From contig NZ_JARUBO010000005.1 in the NCBI RefSeq assembly GCF_029626235.1, positions 4,124,501 through 4,188,500 on the forward strand: a stretch of 64,000 nucleotides of DNA, given 5' to 3'. Position 1 is the stretch's first letter, and every line of letters starts with the position of its first letter. This stretch comes from Micromonospora sp. WMMD1120 (GTDB taxonomy: Bacteria > Actinomycetota > Actinomycetes > Mycobacteriales > Micromonosporaceae). Below are positions 32,025 through 39,910 of this stretch, in pieces. The notes beneath the pieces were generated by a model. It saw nothing but the letters and a program-made list of their open reading frames with translations, was not told the origin of the DNA and did not search any database. The translations under genes were made by a program, and so were the position numbers.

Positions 32025-33301
32025 GGCAGCTCCACCCGGAGCACCGTAGGCCCGCCGGGCGGGCTGGACAGCAGCAGCCGCCCGTCCACCGCGGCCACCC
32101 GGTCGGCCAGCCCGGTCAGGCCGGTGCCCGCCGCCGGGTCGGCGCCGCCCCGACCGTCGTCGGCGACCTCGACGACGAGATTTCCGGCGGGCTGGGTGAG
32201 GCGTACGTCGGCGCGCGTCGCCCGGGCGTGCCGGGCGACGTTGCCCAGCGCCTCGGACACCACGAAGTACGCGGTCGTCTCCACGATCTCCGGCAGCGGC
32301 GCGGGCAACTCGGTGTGCACGGTGACCGGGATGGTGGCGGCGTCGGCGAGTTCGCGTACCGCGCCGGCCAGGCCGAGATCGGTGAGGCTCTGCGGGCGGA
32401 TGCCCTGCACCAACTGCCGCAGCATCACCATCAGGCCTCGGGCCTGCTCGTGCGCCACGGCCAGAGGGCGGGCCGCGGGCGAGTCCTCGGGCACGTCGAG
32501 CCGGGCCAGGCCCAACTGGAGGGTGAGGCTGGTCAGCCGGGGCTGCGCGCCGTCGTGCAGGTCCCGCTCGATGCGGCGGCGCTCCGCCTCGTACGCGCCG
32601 ACCAGCCGGGTACGGGATCGGGTGACCTCGCGCAGCGCCGCCGCGTCGATCGGCGAGGCCAGTGCCCACCGGGCCACCGCGGCCTGCGCGGCGGCGAGCA
32701 GGCCGATGGCGTAGCAGAGCACCGGCAGCAGCAGCACGCCCAGGATCGCGTACGGAACGGCCTCGCCGGTGCTCTCGATCGGCCGCCAGATCACCACCGG
32801 GTCGCCGTCGCCGGCCAGCCAGGGACTGGTGATCATGCCAAGGTCGAGCAACGCGAGGACCAGGACCATCCAGTACGCGACCGGCACGGCCCCGCCCAAC
32901 CAGAACAGGTACGCCACGGCGCGCCAGCCGGCGGCGCTGCGGTAGCGGGCGGCGAGGCCCGGCCAGGGCGACGCGGGCAGCGGGCGGTCGTCGACCAGCC
33001 TGGTCCGCCACCGCTCGATGACAGCCACCGGGTGACTGACGAGCGGCGCCAGCGCCACCAGCAGGAGGCTGCCGGTGGCCAGGAACAGCATCAGCGCGAT
33101 GCTCGGTGGCCGGCCGTGCTGCCGCACGGCGTTGACGGCGGCCAGCAGGGGGGCGCCGATGACGAGCAGGCCGACGCCGAGCACGCTGGCGATCGGCACC
33201 GTGGTGACCAGGTAGGCGAGCGCCCGCCAGGGCCAGGCGGAGAGCAGCCAGCGGCGGCGGCGCAGCGCCTCGGCCAGGTGCGATGGGTGTTCCGGGGTCA
33301 T
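32012..33301 (-). CDS. Sensor histidine kinase (DesK/NarX type)
   Basis: A 429-residue kinase starting MTPEHPSHLAEALRRRRWLL. At least four membrane segments fill about 28-230, with a small outer loop around ITSPWLAGDGDPVVIWRPIE. The HisKA_3 box EAERRRIERDLHDGAQPRLT carries the phosphorylated His, and VSEALGNVARHARATRADVR and EVADDGRGGADPAAGTGLTG form the ATP-binding N and G boxes. The ATG has no ribosome-binding site but a TAGCGT -10 box seven bases upstream, so it is probably leaderless. It overlaps and pairs with the response regulator. Confidence 0.92.
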   Translation of the reverse strand: MTPEHPSHLAEALRRRRWLLSAWPWRALAYLVTTVPIASVLGVGLLVIGAPLLAAVNAVRQHGRPPSIALMLFLATGSLLLVALAPLVSHPVAVIERWRTRLVDDRPLPASPWPGLAARYRSAAGWRAVAYLFWLGGAVPVAYWMVLVLALLDLGMITSPWLAGDGDPVVIWRPIESTGEAVPYAILGVLLLPVLCYAIGLLAAAQAAVARWALASPIDAAALREVTRSRTRLVGAYEAERRRIERDLHDGAQPRLTSLTLQLGLARLDVPEDSPAARPLAVAHEQARGLMVMLRQLVQGIRPQSLTDLGLAGAVRELADAATIPVTVHTELPAPLPEIVETTAYFVVSEALGNVARHARATRADVRLTQPAGNLVVEVADDGRGGADPAAGTGLTGLADRVAAVDGRLLLSSPPGGPTVLRVELPCRR

Positions 33302-33308
33302 GCCGCAG

Positions 33309-33314
33309 ACGCTA
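33309..33314 (-). promoter_or_regulatory. -10 box TAGCGT of a probable leaderless promoter for the kinase
   Basis: On the minus strand TAGCGT is followed by seven bases and the ATG at 33301. Confidence 0.6.
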
Positions 33315-33393
33315 ATCGCGGGCCACCGGCCGCCCCAGCCGTCCAGATCCACTTTCCGGGGTATGCCCAGCACTACCACCGCCACCGCACTCG

Positions 33394-33414
33394 CCGACGT
33401 ACGACGTACGCCGG
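33394..33414. promoter_or_regulatory. Near-perfect palindrome, candidate TetR operator
   Basis: CCGACGTACG-A-CGTACGCCGG has 10-bp arms with one mismatch. It lies 21 bp before the TetR start, overlapping the region upstream of its -10 box TAGGAT (33421-33426), and between the two divergent genes. Confidence 0.55.
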
Positions 33415-33420
33415 CGTTGC

Positions 33421-33426
33421 TAGGAT
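33421..33426 (+). promoter_or_regulatory. -10 box TAGGAT of the TetR gene
   Basis: TAGGAT is followed by nine bases and the ATG at 33436. The transcript would start at or a few bases before the start codon. Confidence 0.5.
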
Positions 33427-33435
33427 GGCGGCACC

Positions 33436-34203
33436 ATGGCGAGTGAGCGCAAGGCGATCGCGGACCCGGCCCGCAGCCTGGCCATCCTCTGGCGCACCCG
33501 GGAGCCGACCAGCCGCAGCGCCGGGCCGGGGCTCAGCGTCGACCGGATCGTCCACGCCGCCATCGAGATCGCCGACGCCGAGGGTCTGGACGCGCTGACC
33601 ATGCGCCGGGTCGCCGAGGCGCTGGGCGTGGGCACCATGTCGGTCTACACGTACGTGCCCGGCAAGGCCGAACTCGTCGCGGTCATGATCGACACCGTGT
33701 ACGGGGAGATGCCGCGTCCGGCCGCCGAGGGCGACTGGCGGGCCCGGTTGGAGCGGATCGCCCGTGACAATCTGGCGCTCTACCAACGGCACCCCTGGAT
33801 GCTGCGGGCCGAGACGACCCGGCCGGTGCTCGGGCCGCACCTGCTGGCCAAGTACGACAGCGAACTCGCCGCGGTCGCCGACATCGGGCTCACCGACGTC
33901 GAGATGGACGCCGTGCTCACCCTCGTGCTGGGGCACGTGAAGAGCTCCGCGCGCGCCGCCTCCGAGGTGGTGGACCTGGAGCGCGCGACCGGCATGACCG
34001 ACGGTCAGTGGTGGCAGTCGCACGCGCCCTGGCTGGAGACCTTCCTCGAACCGGGCGCCTACCCGACGGCGTCCCGGGTCGGCACGGCCGCCGGGCAGCG
34101 GCACGGCGCCGCGTACGGCCCGGAGTACGCGTTCGAGTTCGGTCTGCAACGCGTCCTCGACGGCATCTCGGTGGTGGTCGCCGAGCGGGCGGCCGCCAGC
34201 TAG
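33436..34203 (+). CDS. TetR-family regulator (TetR class C-terminal domain)
   Basis: A 255-residue repressor starting MASERKAIADPARSLAILWR. The helix-turn-helix lies at about 38-80 (LTMRRVAEALGVGTMSVYTY with VPGKAEL). The extended N-terminus and the C-terminal domain, with YQRHPWMLRAETTRPVLGPH, fit the TetR_C_1-type regulators often found beside antibiotic efflux genes. No efflux pump is adjacent; LtrA-type and large membrane proteins follow on the same strand. A candidate operator lies at 33394-33414. Confidence 0.87.
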   Translation: MASERKAIADPARSLAILWRTREPTSRSAGPGLSVDRIVHAAIEIADAEGLDALTMRRVAEALGVGTMSVYTYVPGKAELVAVMIDTVYGEMPRPAAEGDWRARLERIARDNLALYQRHPWMLRAETTRPVLGPHLLAKYDSELAAVADIGLTDVEMDAVLTLVLGHVKSSARAASEVVDLERATGMTDGQWWQSHAPWLETFLEPGAYPTASRVGTAAGQRHGAAYGPEYAFEFGLQRVLDGISVVVAERAAAS

Positions 34204-34291
34204 CTCGTTCCGGCTCGGCGGAACCCGCCCGAGCCCGCTCGTCCGGGTGGTACGACTGGGGCGGCGGTGGTGCGGGCCGGGAAGGATCGCG

Positions 34292-35491
34292 ATGACGGGC
34301 GGGCTTGCCGGGCGGCTGCTGCAACGACGGGAGAGCCCGCGCCGGGCCTCGTTCCTGGAGCTCTTCTTCGACCTGGCGTTCATCTTCGCGCTGACCCGGC
34401 TGTCCCGGGCGCTGCTCGACGACCCCAGCCTCAACGGCGGCATCCAGGTGCTGCTGATGCTGGCGGCGCTCTGGTGGGTGTGGTTCGTGACCGCCTGGTC
34501 GGCGGACTGGTTCGACCCGCGCGCGCCGCTGATCGTCGCCCTGCTGCTCTGGGTGATGTTCGGCGGTCTGCTGATGGCCGCCGCGGTGCCCACCGTCTTC
34601 GACGGGCACGCGCTGGTGTTCGCCATCGCCTACGTTGCCATCCACCTGGGCCGGGCGGGGATGCTGCTGCCCGCCCTGCGCGGGCACCCGCTGCAACTGC
34701 GCAGTCTGCGGGTGGCCATCTGGTTCGCGATCTCCGGCGTGCTCTGGGTGGTCGGGGCGGCCGTCGACCCGGCCCGGGAGGCGCTCTGGGCGACCGCGCT
34801 CCTGCTGGAGTACTCGCTGGCCCGGCTGCGCTGGCCGTTTCCCGGGCTCGGGCGTAGCTCCTGGATCGACCTCCAGGTGAACGGCATGCACCTCTCCGAG
34901 CGCTACCAGCAGATCTTCATCATCGCCCTGGGTGAGCTGATCCTGATCTCCGGCATCACCTACAGCCAGTCCGGCCTGGACCGCGACAGCACGGTCGCCT
35001 TCGCACTGGCGTTCGTGACAGCGGTGGCCCTCGCCCGGCTGTACCTGGTGCCCGCCGGCGGGCGGCTGGGCACGCGGATCGAGGCGGCCGGCCCGCCCGG
35101 GAGCAGGCTGACGCTCAAGGCGGGCTACCTGCACCTCGTCATGATCGCCGGGGTGCTGGCCACCTCCGTCGCCATGGAGATGACGATCGACGATCCGATG
35201 GAGCACGACACCGGCCAGTTGGCGCTGGGCGTCGTCGGCCCCGCGCTGTTCCTGACCGGCCGGATCCACCTCGCGGTGGTGGTCGACGGTGGCCGGCCCT
35301 GGGCGCGCCTGGTCGGGGTGCCGGTCATCATCGCGGCGGGCCTGGCGACAGCGCGGCTACCGCAACTCGTCAACAGCGCCGTCGTGGCCGGGGTGCTACT
35401 GCTGATCGTCCTGGTCGACGCGATGCCCGGCCTGCGGCGGTTCCTCCGGCGGGGCGCGGGGAGTGCCGCGCCCGACCGGCGGCACGGGTAG
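34292..35491 (+). CDS. Low-temperature-requirement A (LtrA) family membrane protein
   Basis: A 399-residue integral membrane protein starting MTGGLAGRLLQRRESPRRAS at ATG 34292, after GGGAAGG. The family signature RRASFLELFFDLAFIFALTR begins at about residue 18, and HLSERYQQIFIIALGELILI at about 205 is the second conserved block. About 11 hydrophobic segments are present. LtrA was named for growth of Listeria at low temperature; a molecular function is not established. It is followed after seven bp by the membrane-hydrolase gene, so the two are likely co-transcribed. Confidence 0.88.
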   Translation: MTGGLAGRLLQRRESPRRASFLELFFDLAFIFALTRLSRALLDDPSLNGGIQVLLMLAALWWVWFVTAWSADWFDPRAPLIVALLLWVMFGGLLMAAAVPTVFDGHALVFAIAYVAIHLGRAGMLLPALRGHPLQLRSLRVAIWFAISGVLWVVGAAVDPAREALWATALLLEYSLARLRWPFPGLGRSSWIDLQVNGMHLSERYQQIFIIALGELILISGITYSQSGLDRDSTVAFALAFVTAVALARLYLVPAGGRLGTRIEAAGPPGSRLTLKAGYLHLVMIAGVLATSVAMEMTIDDPMEHDTGQLALGVVGPALFLTGRIHLAVVVDGGRPWARLVGVPVIIAAGLATARLPQLVNSAVVAGVLLLIVLVDAMPGLRRFLRRGAGSAAPDRRHG

Positions 35492-35498
35492 CAGCCCG

Positions 35499-37655
35499 AT
35501 GCCTGAGGGGCGAGCCGGCGACCAGCCGCCACCGGACGACGTGGTGGAGCTGCGGGTGCACGGCGTGTCCGGGGCGGAGCCGACAGCCGTTCTCGCCCGG
35601 ACGCGGGTGCGGCAGGTGGCCGGGGACGACAGCGGGGGCTTCTACCGTGCCGCCGGCCGGGACCCGGACGGGCTGACGCTGGAGGCGTACCGCTGGGGTG
35701 ACCTGCCCACCGGCACCGTGGGTCGCACCCTCGCCATGGTCTTCCTGCTGCCGTTCATGCTCAGCAACGTGGCGGTGTGGATGCGCCCCGCCGGCCGCCG
35801 CGGCGCGGCGGGGGTCACCCTGCTGTGCCGGCTCCTCGCGCTCAACCTCACGGTGCTGTACGTGGTGTCCATCGCCGGGGTCGCCCTCGACCTGCTCGCC
35901 TGGCAGTGTCTCGGCGCGGCCCGCTGCCGGGCCCCCTTCGACAGCATGGGCGGGCTCGACGGCCGGCACGTCGGGCAGCGGCTGGCCGTGCTCGCGCTGC
36001 TGCCGGTCGCCGCCCTGGTGGCGCTGCGGCTGCTCGGCAGCCGGCGGTCCCGTCCGGCGGACAAGCCGCTCTGGCCCGTCGAACCACTGGTGCAACGGCT
36101 GCGCGCGATCCACGTCGCCGCCGCGCTCGCCGTACTCGATGTGGTGTTGCTCGTGGCGCGTCACGCCGGCGGCGCCACGGCCGCGACGACGCCGCTGCTG
36201 GCACTCGGCGCGGCGGTGTTGCTGGTCTGCGTCGGCCTGCTCGCGGCACCGGGGTTGATCGACCGGGCCGCGACCGCGCGCGCTGCCACCCGGACCGCCC
36301 GCGCGACCAACGTGGTGGCGGTCGGACTGACCGTGGCGACCCTCGTCGTCGTCGCGCGCGACGAGCGTGGCTGGCCGTCGGCGACCGGACTGCCCGGCTA
36401 CGACGGGACCGCCGGCGCGGCGCTGTTCGGCCAGATGATCCTGCTGGTGCTGCTCAGCGGCCTGGTGCTCTGGCACCGAGGTCCCGCGCGCGGCCGGTCC
36501 GCGCTGCGGCGCGGGCTCGGCGCGGCGGCTCTCGCCGCCATCGCCGTCGGCATGGCGGGCGCGCTCTCCGCCGGCCTCGTCTACCAGGCGGGGCAACTGC
36601 TCGGCGGTTACCGCGACGAGGGCGGACCGCCGCTGCCGTACCGGTGGACGCTGTTGGCCTTCTTCCTGCACGTGACCGCGGCGGCGCTGGTGTGCGGCGC
36701 GCTGACACTCGTGTCGCGGCGGCGGCGTCGTCGTGCGGCGGCGGCGATCACCGCCCGGGACTTCCCGGTCGTGCCGCCGCCGCCGGCGGCCGGTCGGCTG
36801 CGGCTGGCGACGGATGCGGTCGCCCGCGCGCGGTTCACCGAGTGGTTCGGTCTGCTCGCGGTGATCTACGCGGTGCTCGCCGTCATCGGGCTGGTCACGA
36901 GTCTGCTGGGGCGCTCCGGGCGGCAGCCGGAGACCCTCGCGCGCGAGCTGCTCGGGTTGCCGGCCGAAGCGGTCGGGATGGGCCTCGCGGGGGCCACCTA
37001 TCTCCTCGCCGCGCTGGTCGTCCTGCTGGTGTCCGGTGGTGTGTTCGCCTACCGGACGGCGTGGTTCCGCCGGCACGTCGGCATCCTGTGGGACCTGGGC
37101 ACCTTCTGGCCCCGGGCCGCGCACCCGTTCGCGCCGGCGAGCTACGCCGATCGCGCGGTGCCGGAGTTGGCCGACCGGATCAGCCGGCTGGCCGAGCGGC
37201 ACAGCGGGGTGCTGCTCTGCGGGCACAGCCACGGGTCGGCGCTGCTCGCGCTCGCGATCCTGCGACTGCCTCCGCGCGTCCGTCAGCGGGTCGCGCTGCT
37301 CACCCACGGATCGCCGCTGGACCGCCTCTACGCCCGGCTCTTTCCGGCCTACCTCAACGAGCAGGTCCTGCGGGAGGTGGGGAGGCGGGTCGGGTGGCGC
37401 TGGCTCAACCTGTGGCGGGACACCGACCCCGTCGGTGGGTGGATCTTCGCCGCGCACCGACCGGGCGATCCGCCCCAGGACCCCGTCGACCCGGCCGGCC
37501 GGGTCGACCGGCGGCTGCGGGACCCGCGGGACCTGCTGCCCGGGCCGGGGGAACGGTCCGCGCCGCCGCTGCGGGGGCACCATCCCGGCGAACTCGACAC
37601 GGACTTCCGGGCGGCGGTGGCCGAACTCGTCGAACGTCTGCGCGGCGCGGGTTAG
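35499..37655 (+). CDS. Large membrane protein with N-terminal and C-terminal lipase-like segments
   Basis: A 718-residue protein starting MPEGRAGDQPPPDDVVELRV. The beginning VELRVHGVSGAEPTAVLART looks like the first strand of an alpha/beta hydrolase, and the end has the nucleophile-elbow GHSHGSALLALAI, with LLTHGSPLDRLYARLFPAYL close after it. Between them lie about eight to ten membrane segments (about 80-560). An apparent split hydrolase fold around a membrane block is unusual. The catalytic Ser is visible, but I cannot place the acid and His with confidence. It may act on membrane lipids. Likely in an operon with the LtrA gene. Confidence 0.72.
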   Translation: MPEGRAGDQPPPDDVVELRVHGVSGAEPTAVLARTRVRQVAGDDSGGFYRAAGRDPDGLTLEAYRWGDLPTGTVGRTLAMVFLLPFMLSNVAVWMRPAGRRGAAGVTLLCRLLALNLTVLYVVSIAGVALDLLAWQCLGAARCRAPFDSMGGLDGRHVGQRLAVLALLPVAALVALRLLGSRRSRPADKPLWPVEPLVQRLRAIHVAAALAVLDVVLLVARHAGGATAATTPLLALGAAVLLVCVGLLAAPGLIDRAATARAATRTARATNVVAVGLTVATLVVVARDERGWPSATGLPGYDGTAGAALFGQMILLVLLSGLVLWHRGPARGRSALRRGLGAAALAAIAVGMAGALSAGLVYQAGQLLGGYRDEGGPPLPYRWTLLAFFLHVTAAALVCGALTLVSRRRRRRAAAAITARDFPVVPPPPAAGRLRLATDAVARARFTEWFGLLAVIYAVLAVIGLVTSLLGRSGRQPETLARELLGLPAEAVGMGLAGATYLLAALVVLLVSGGVFAYRTAWFRRHVGILWDLGTFWPRAAHPFAPASYADRAVPELADRISRLAERHSGVLLCGHSHGSALLALAILRLPPRVRQRVALLTHGSPLDRLYARLFPAYLNEQVLREVGRRVGWRWLNLWRDTDPVGGWIFAAHRPGDPPQDPVDPAGRVDRRLRDPRDLLPGPGERSAPPLRGHHPGELDTDFRAAVAELVERLRGAG

Positions 37656-37682
37656 CGGAACCGGGCCGGGGACGCGACGCGG

Positions 37683-38078
37683 TCACCGGTCCATCTCGGG
37701 AATCCGGTCGGTCTCCGCCACCGTCGCGCGGACCTTGCGCAGCGTGGCGTCCGGGGCGCGGATCGCGGCGCGCCAGCGGTCTAAGGTCCGGGTGAGCACC
37801 CGGACCACGAACTGCAACTGGTTCACCTGCTCGCGCAGCACACCCAGCTCCGACCGCGCGCTCAGCGCCTCGTCCTCCAACTGCGTGATCCGCGTCTGCA
37901 ACGGCTGCACGAGGGTGAGGGCCGCCTCGGTGAGGGTGTCGGCGGCGTCGGCCTTGAACTTGCCCCGCTGCACCACCACCGCTGCCATCGCGGCCAGGCC
38001 GGTGCCTCCGCCGAGGATGCCGAGCACGCTGAGCGTCACCTGGACCCAGTGCGGCGCGGAGGGTGCCGGTTGGGTCAT
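37683..38078 (-). CDS. Small membrane-anchored coiled-coil protein
   Basis: About 131 residues from ATG 38078 (MTQPAPSAPHWVQVTLSVLG), with AGGTG 11 bases upstream. A GTG one codon earlier is an alternative. One membrane segment (about 12-35) is followed by a helix with heptads in LTLVQPLQTRITQLEDEALS and LGVLREQVNQLQFVVRVLTR. The start overlaps the stop of the upstream membrane gene, so the pair is co-translated. Layout resembles phage-type holin accessory proteins, but no other phage gene is near. Function unknown. Confidence 0.7.
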   Translation of the reverse strand: MTQPAPSAPHWVQVTLSVLGILGGGTGLAAMAAVVVQRGKFKADAADTLTEAALTLVQPLQTRITQLEDEALSARSELGVLREQVNQLQFVVRVLTRTLDRWRAAIRAPDATLRKVRATVAETDRIPEMDR

Positions 38079-38527
38079 CACGTGACACCTGCCCGCAACT
38101 CCTCGTAGGTCACGAATTCGCAGGCCCGGGCCAGGCGGCGCAGGTCGACGGCGATCTGGGCCGCCCGCCCGAGCGACCCGACAGTCACCGCCAGCACGAA
38201 CGACGTCGCGACGATGGAATTTCGGCCGGACATGACCAGCAGGGCCACCGCGTACATGCCGGTGAGCGTGCCGAGCACCAGCACCGACGCGAGTTCGAGA
38301 CCGAGCCCGGTGGAGAGCCGGCCGGGCCAGGAGACGCCCAGCAACCCGCCCAGCCCCACCGCGACCAGGCCCAGCTCCCAGGCGACCTGGATGGGCGCCG
38401 GCATGGACGTCTGCACCGAGGTCGGCCGCACGTTGAGGGTCATCATCAACACTCCGCAGACCGGTGCCGCGATCAGGACGGCGATCTCGTACGGCTGGTG
38501 GCGGGATCGGATACGTAGGTGCCCCAC
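38078..38527 (-). CDS. Small four-helix membrane protein
   Basis: A 149-residue protein starting at GTG 38527 (VGHLRIRSRHQPYEIAVLIA) with AGGAG seven bases upstream. Four hydrophobic segments lie at about 14-30, 47-66, 75-98 and 103-125. The C-terminal tail is charged (DLRRLARACEFVTYEELRAG). It is the first gene of a two-gene unit with the coiled-coil protein. I do not recognise the family. Confidence 0.7.
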   Translation of the reverse strand: MGHLRIRSRHQPYEIAVLIAAPVCGVLMMTLNVRPTSVQTSMPAPIQVAWELGLVAVGLGGLLGVSWPGRLSTGLGLELASVLVLGTLTGMYAVALLVMSGRNSIVATSFVLAVTVGSLGRAAQIAVDLRRLARACEFVTYEELRAGVT

Positions 38528-38894
38528 GGCGACTCCTTGGTCGAGGACCGTCAGCCGGCGGCGGCCGTGGGTCGCTGCCGTCGATGGGTCGCTTCCGTGG
38601 TGCGGCGGTCCTGACGACGAAGCCCGTTGGCGCGAGTGCGGCGGGACGGTGGTTGGGCGAGGATAGGAAGCGACTCGCCGCCGTTGGCTGCCGGTTACTG
38701 CCTGTGTATCACCGATGACCGGTTGCCGTCCACTCCGTGTAACGTCTCATTTGCGCAGCTCAGAGCCGCTTTGGCGAGGGTCTGGCGAGGGGTGGCCGGC
38801 CGGAGCGCGGCACCCGGCCGCAGGGCCGGTTTCGTGACCATGAGTGTCGGATATATTTCTCTGGGTCACGACCTGCGGCCGGTGCGCCGGCCGG
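38528..38894. other. Gene-free stretch
   Basis: About 370 bp without a supported gene. It must hold the promoter of the minus-strand membrane pair. AT-richer patches occur near 38735-38755 (CTCATTTGCGC) and 38850-38865 (ATATATTTCTC). No convincing hairpin, operator or RNA was seen. Confidence 0.5.
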
Positions 38895-39773
38895 TCAGCG
38901 GGCGAGCAGGGCACGCACCTCCCGCAGGACGTCCGCCGGCGCCTCCTCCGCCATGAAGTGCCCGCAGGTGACAGTCCGGTGGTCCAGGTCCGGCGCCCAG
39001 GCCCGCCACACCGCGGCCGCGTCGTAGCCGAGCGCCGCGCCCCAGTCCTGCTGGAGCACCGTCACCGGCATCCGCAGCCGGTTGCCGGCGGCGCGATCGG
39101 CGGCGTCATGGGTCACGTCGATACCGGCCGACGCCCGGTAGTCGGCGACGATCGAGGGCACCGCGTTCCGCGACGCCCGCAGGTACGCCGCCCGCACGTC
39201 CGCCGGCAGGGCCTCCGGAGTACCGGTCCAGACGTCCAGGAAGTGACCGAAGAAGGCGTCCGGACTGCCGGCGATGAGCGTCTCCGGCAGGCCGGGCGGC
39301 TGCGCCATGAGATACAGGTGGAACGCGACGGCGGCGCTGTTGCCGTGCAGCACGTCCCACATGTCGAGGGTGGGCAGCACGTCGAGCACCGCCAGGTGGC
39401 TGACCGCCGTCGGATGGTCGAGACCGGCGCGGAACGCCACCAGGGCGCCCCGGTCGTGCCCGACGAGCGCGAACCGTTCGTGGCCGAGCGCGGCGGCCAG
39501 CGCCACAACGTCGGCGGCCATGGTGCGCTTGGCGTACCCGGTGCCGTCGGTGTCGAGGGGCTTGTCGCTGTCGCCGTAGCCGCGCAGGTCGGGGCAGATG
39601 ACAGTGTGGTCGGCGGCCAGGTCGGCCGCCACGTGCCGCCACATGAGGTGGGTCTGCGGGAAGCCGTGCAGCAGCACGACGGCCGGCCCGGAACCGCCCA
39701 CCGCGGCGTTGAGCGTCACGCCGTCGGCGACGCTGACCCGGCGGTAGTCGAATCCGTTGATCCTGGGGTCCAT
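38895..39773 (-). CDS. Alpha/beta hydrolase of the haloacetate-dehalogenase type
   Basis: A 292-residue cytoplasmic hydrolase starting MDPRINGFDYRRVSVADGVT at ATG 39773, with AGGAAGG seven bases upstream. The oxyanion motif is VVLLHGFPQTHLMWRHVA, the nucleophile Asp107 lies in LVGHDRGALVAF, and the catalytic His is in TVTCGHFMAEEAP near the C-terminus. An Asp nucleophile in GHDRG with HGFPQT and CGHF is typical of fluoroacetate/haloacetate dehalogenases and epoxide hydrolases. Which of these it does cannot be decided from sequence. It is divergent from the SARP gene. Confidence 0.82.
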   Translation of the reverse strand: MDPRINGFDYRRVSVADGVTLNAAVGGSGPAVVLLHGFPQTHLMWRHVAADLAADHTVICPDLRGYGDSDKPLDTDGTGYAKRTMAADVVALAAALGHERFALVGHDRGALVAFRAGLDHPTAVSHLAVLDVLPTLDMWDVLHGNSAAVAFHLYLMAQPPGLPETLIAGSPDAFFGHFLDVWTGTPEALPADVRAAYLRASRNAVPSIVADYRASAGIDVTHDAADRAAGNRLRMPVTVLQQDWGAALGYDAAAVWRAWAPDLDHRTVTCGHFMAEEAPADVLREVRALLAR

Positions 39774-39849
39774 GGGGAACCTTCCTGGTGAGCAGTGCCG
39801 GCTCGGGCGTGGCCCGTCGCCGTCGGACGTCGTCAAGCCTCGCCAGCGG

Positions 39850-39904
39850 TGATCAGCAGACGGTCAGCGGCGGATCAGTGCCGGTCCGCCGAGCCGCCTA
39901 GATT
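39850..39904 (+). promoter_or_regulatory. Three direct heptamers at 11-bp spacing plus -10 box: candidate SARP operator
   Basis: TGATCAG (39850), CGGTCAG (39861) and GGATCAG (39872) repeat every 11 bp, one helical turn. This is the layout of SARP-binding direct repeats. A fourth, degenerate unit could lie at 39883. The -10 box TAGATT (39899-39904) is six bases before the ATG. The site precedes a SARP gene, so autoregulation is the simplest reading. Confidence 0.55.
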
Positions 39905-39910
39905 GGTGCC

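Noticed and set aside
37683-38527. Prophage remnant
   Set aside because: Only two small membrane proteins are present; no integrase, terminase, capsid, tail or att-type repeats were found around them.
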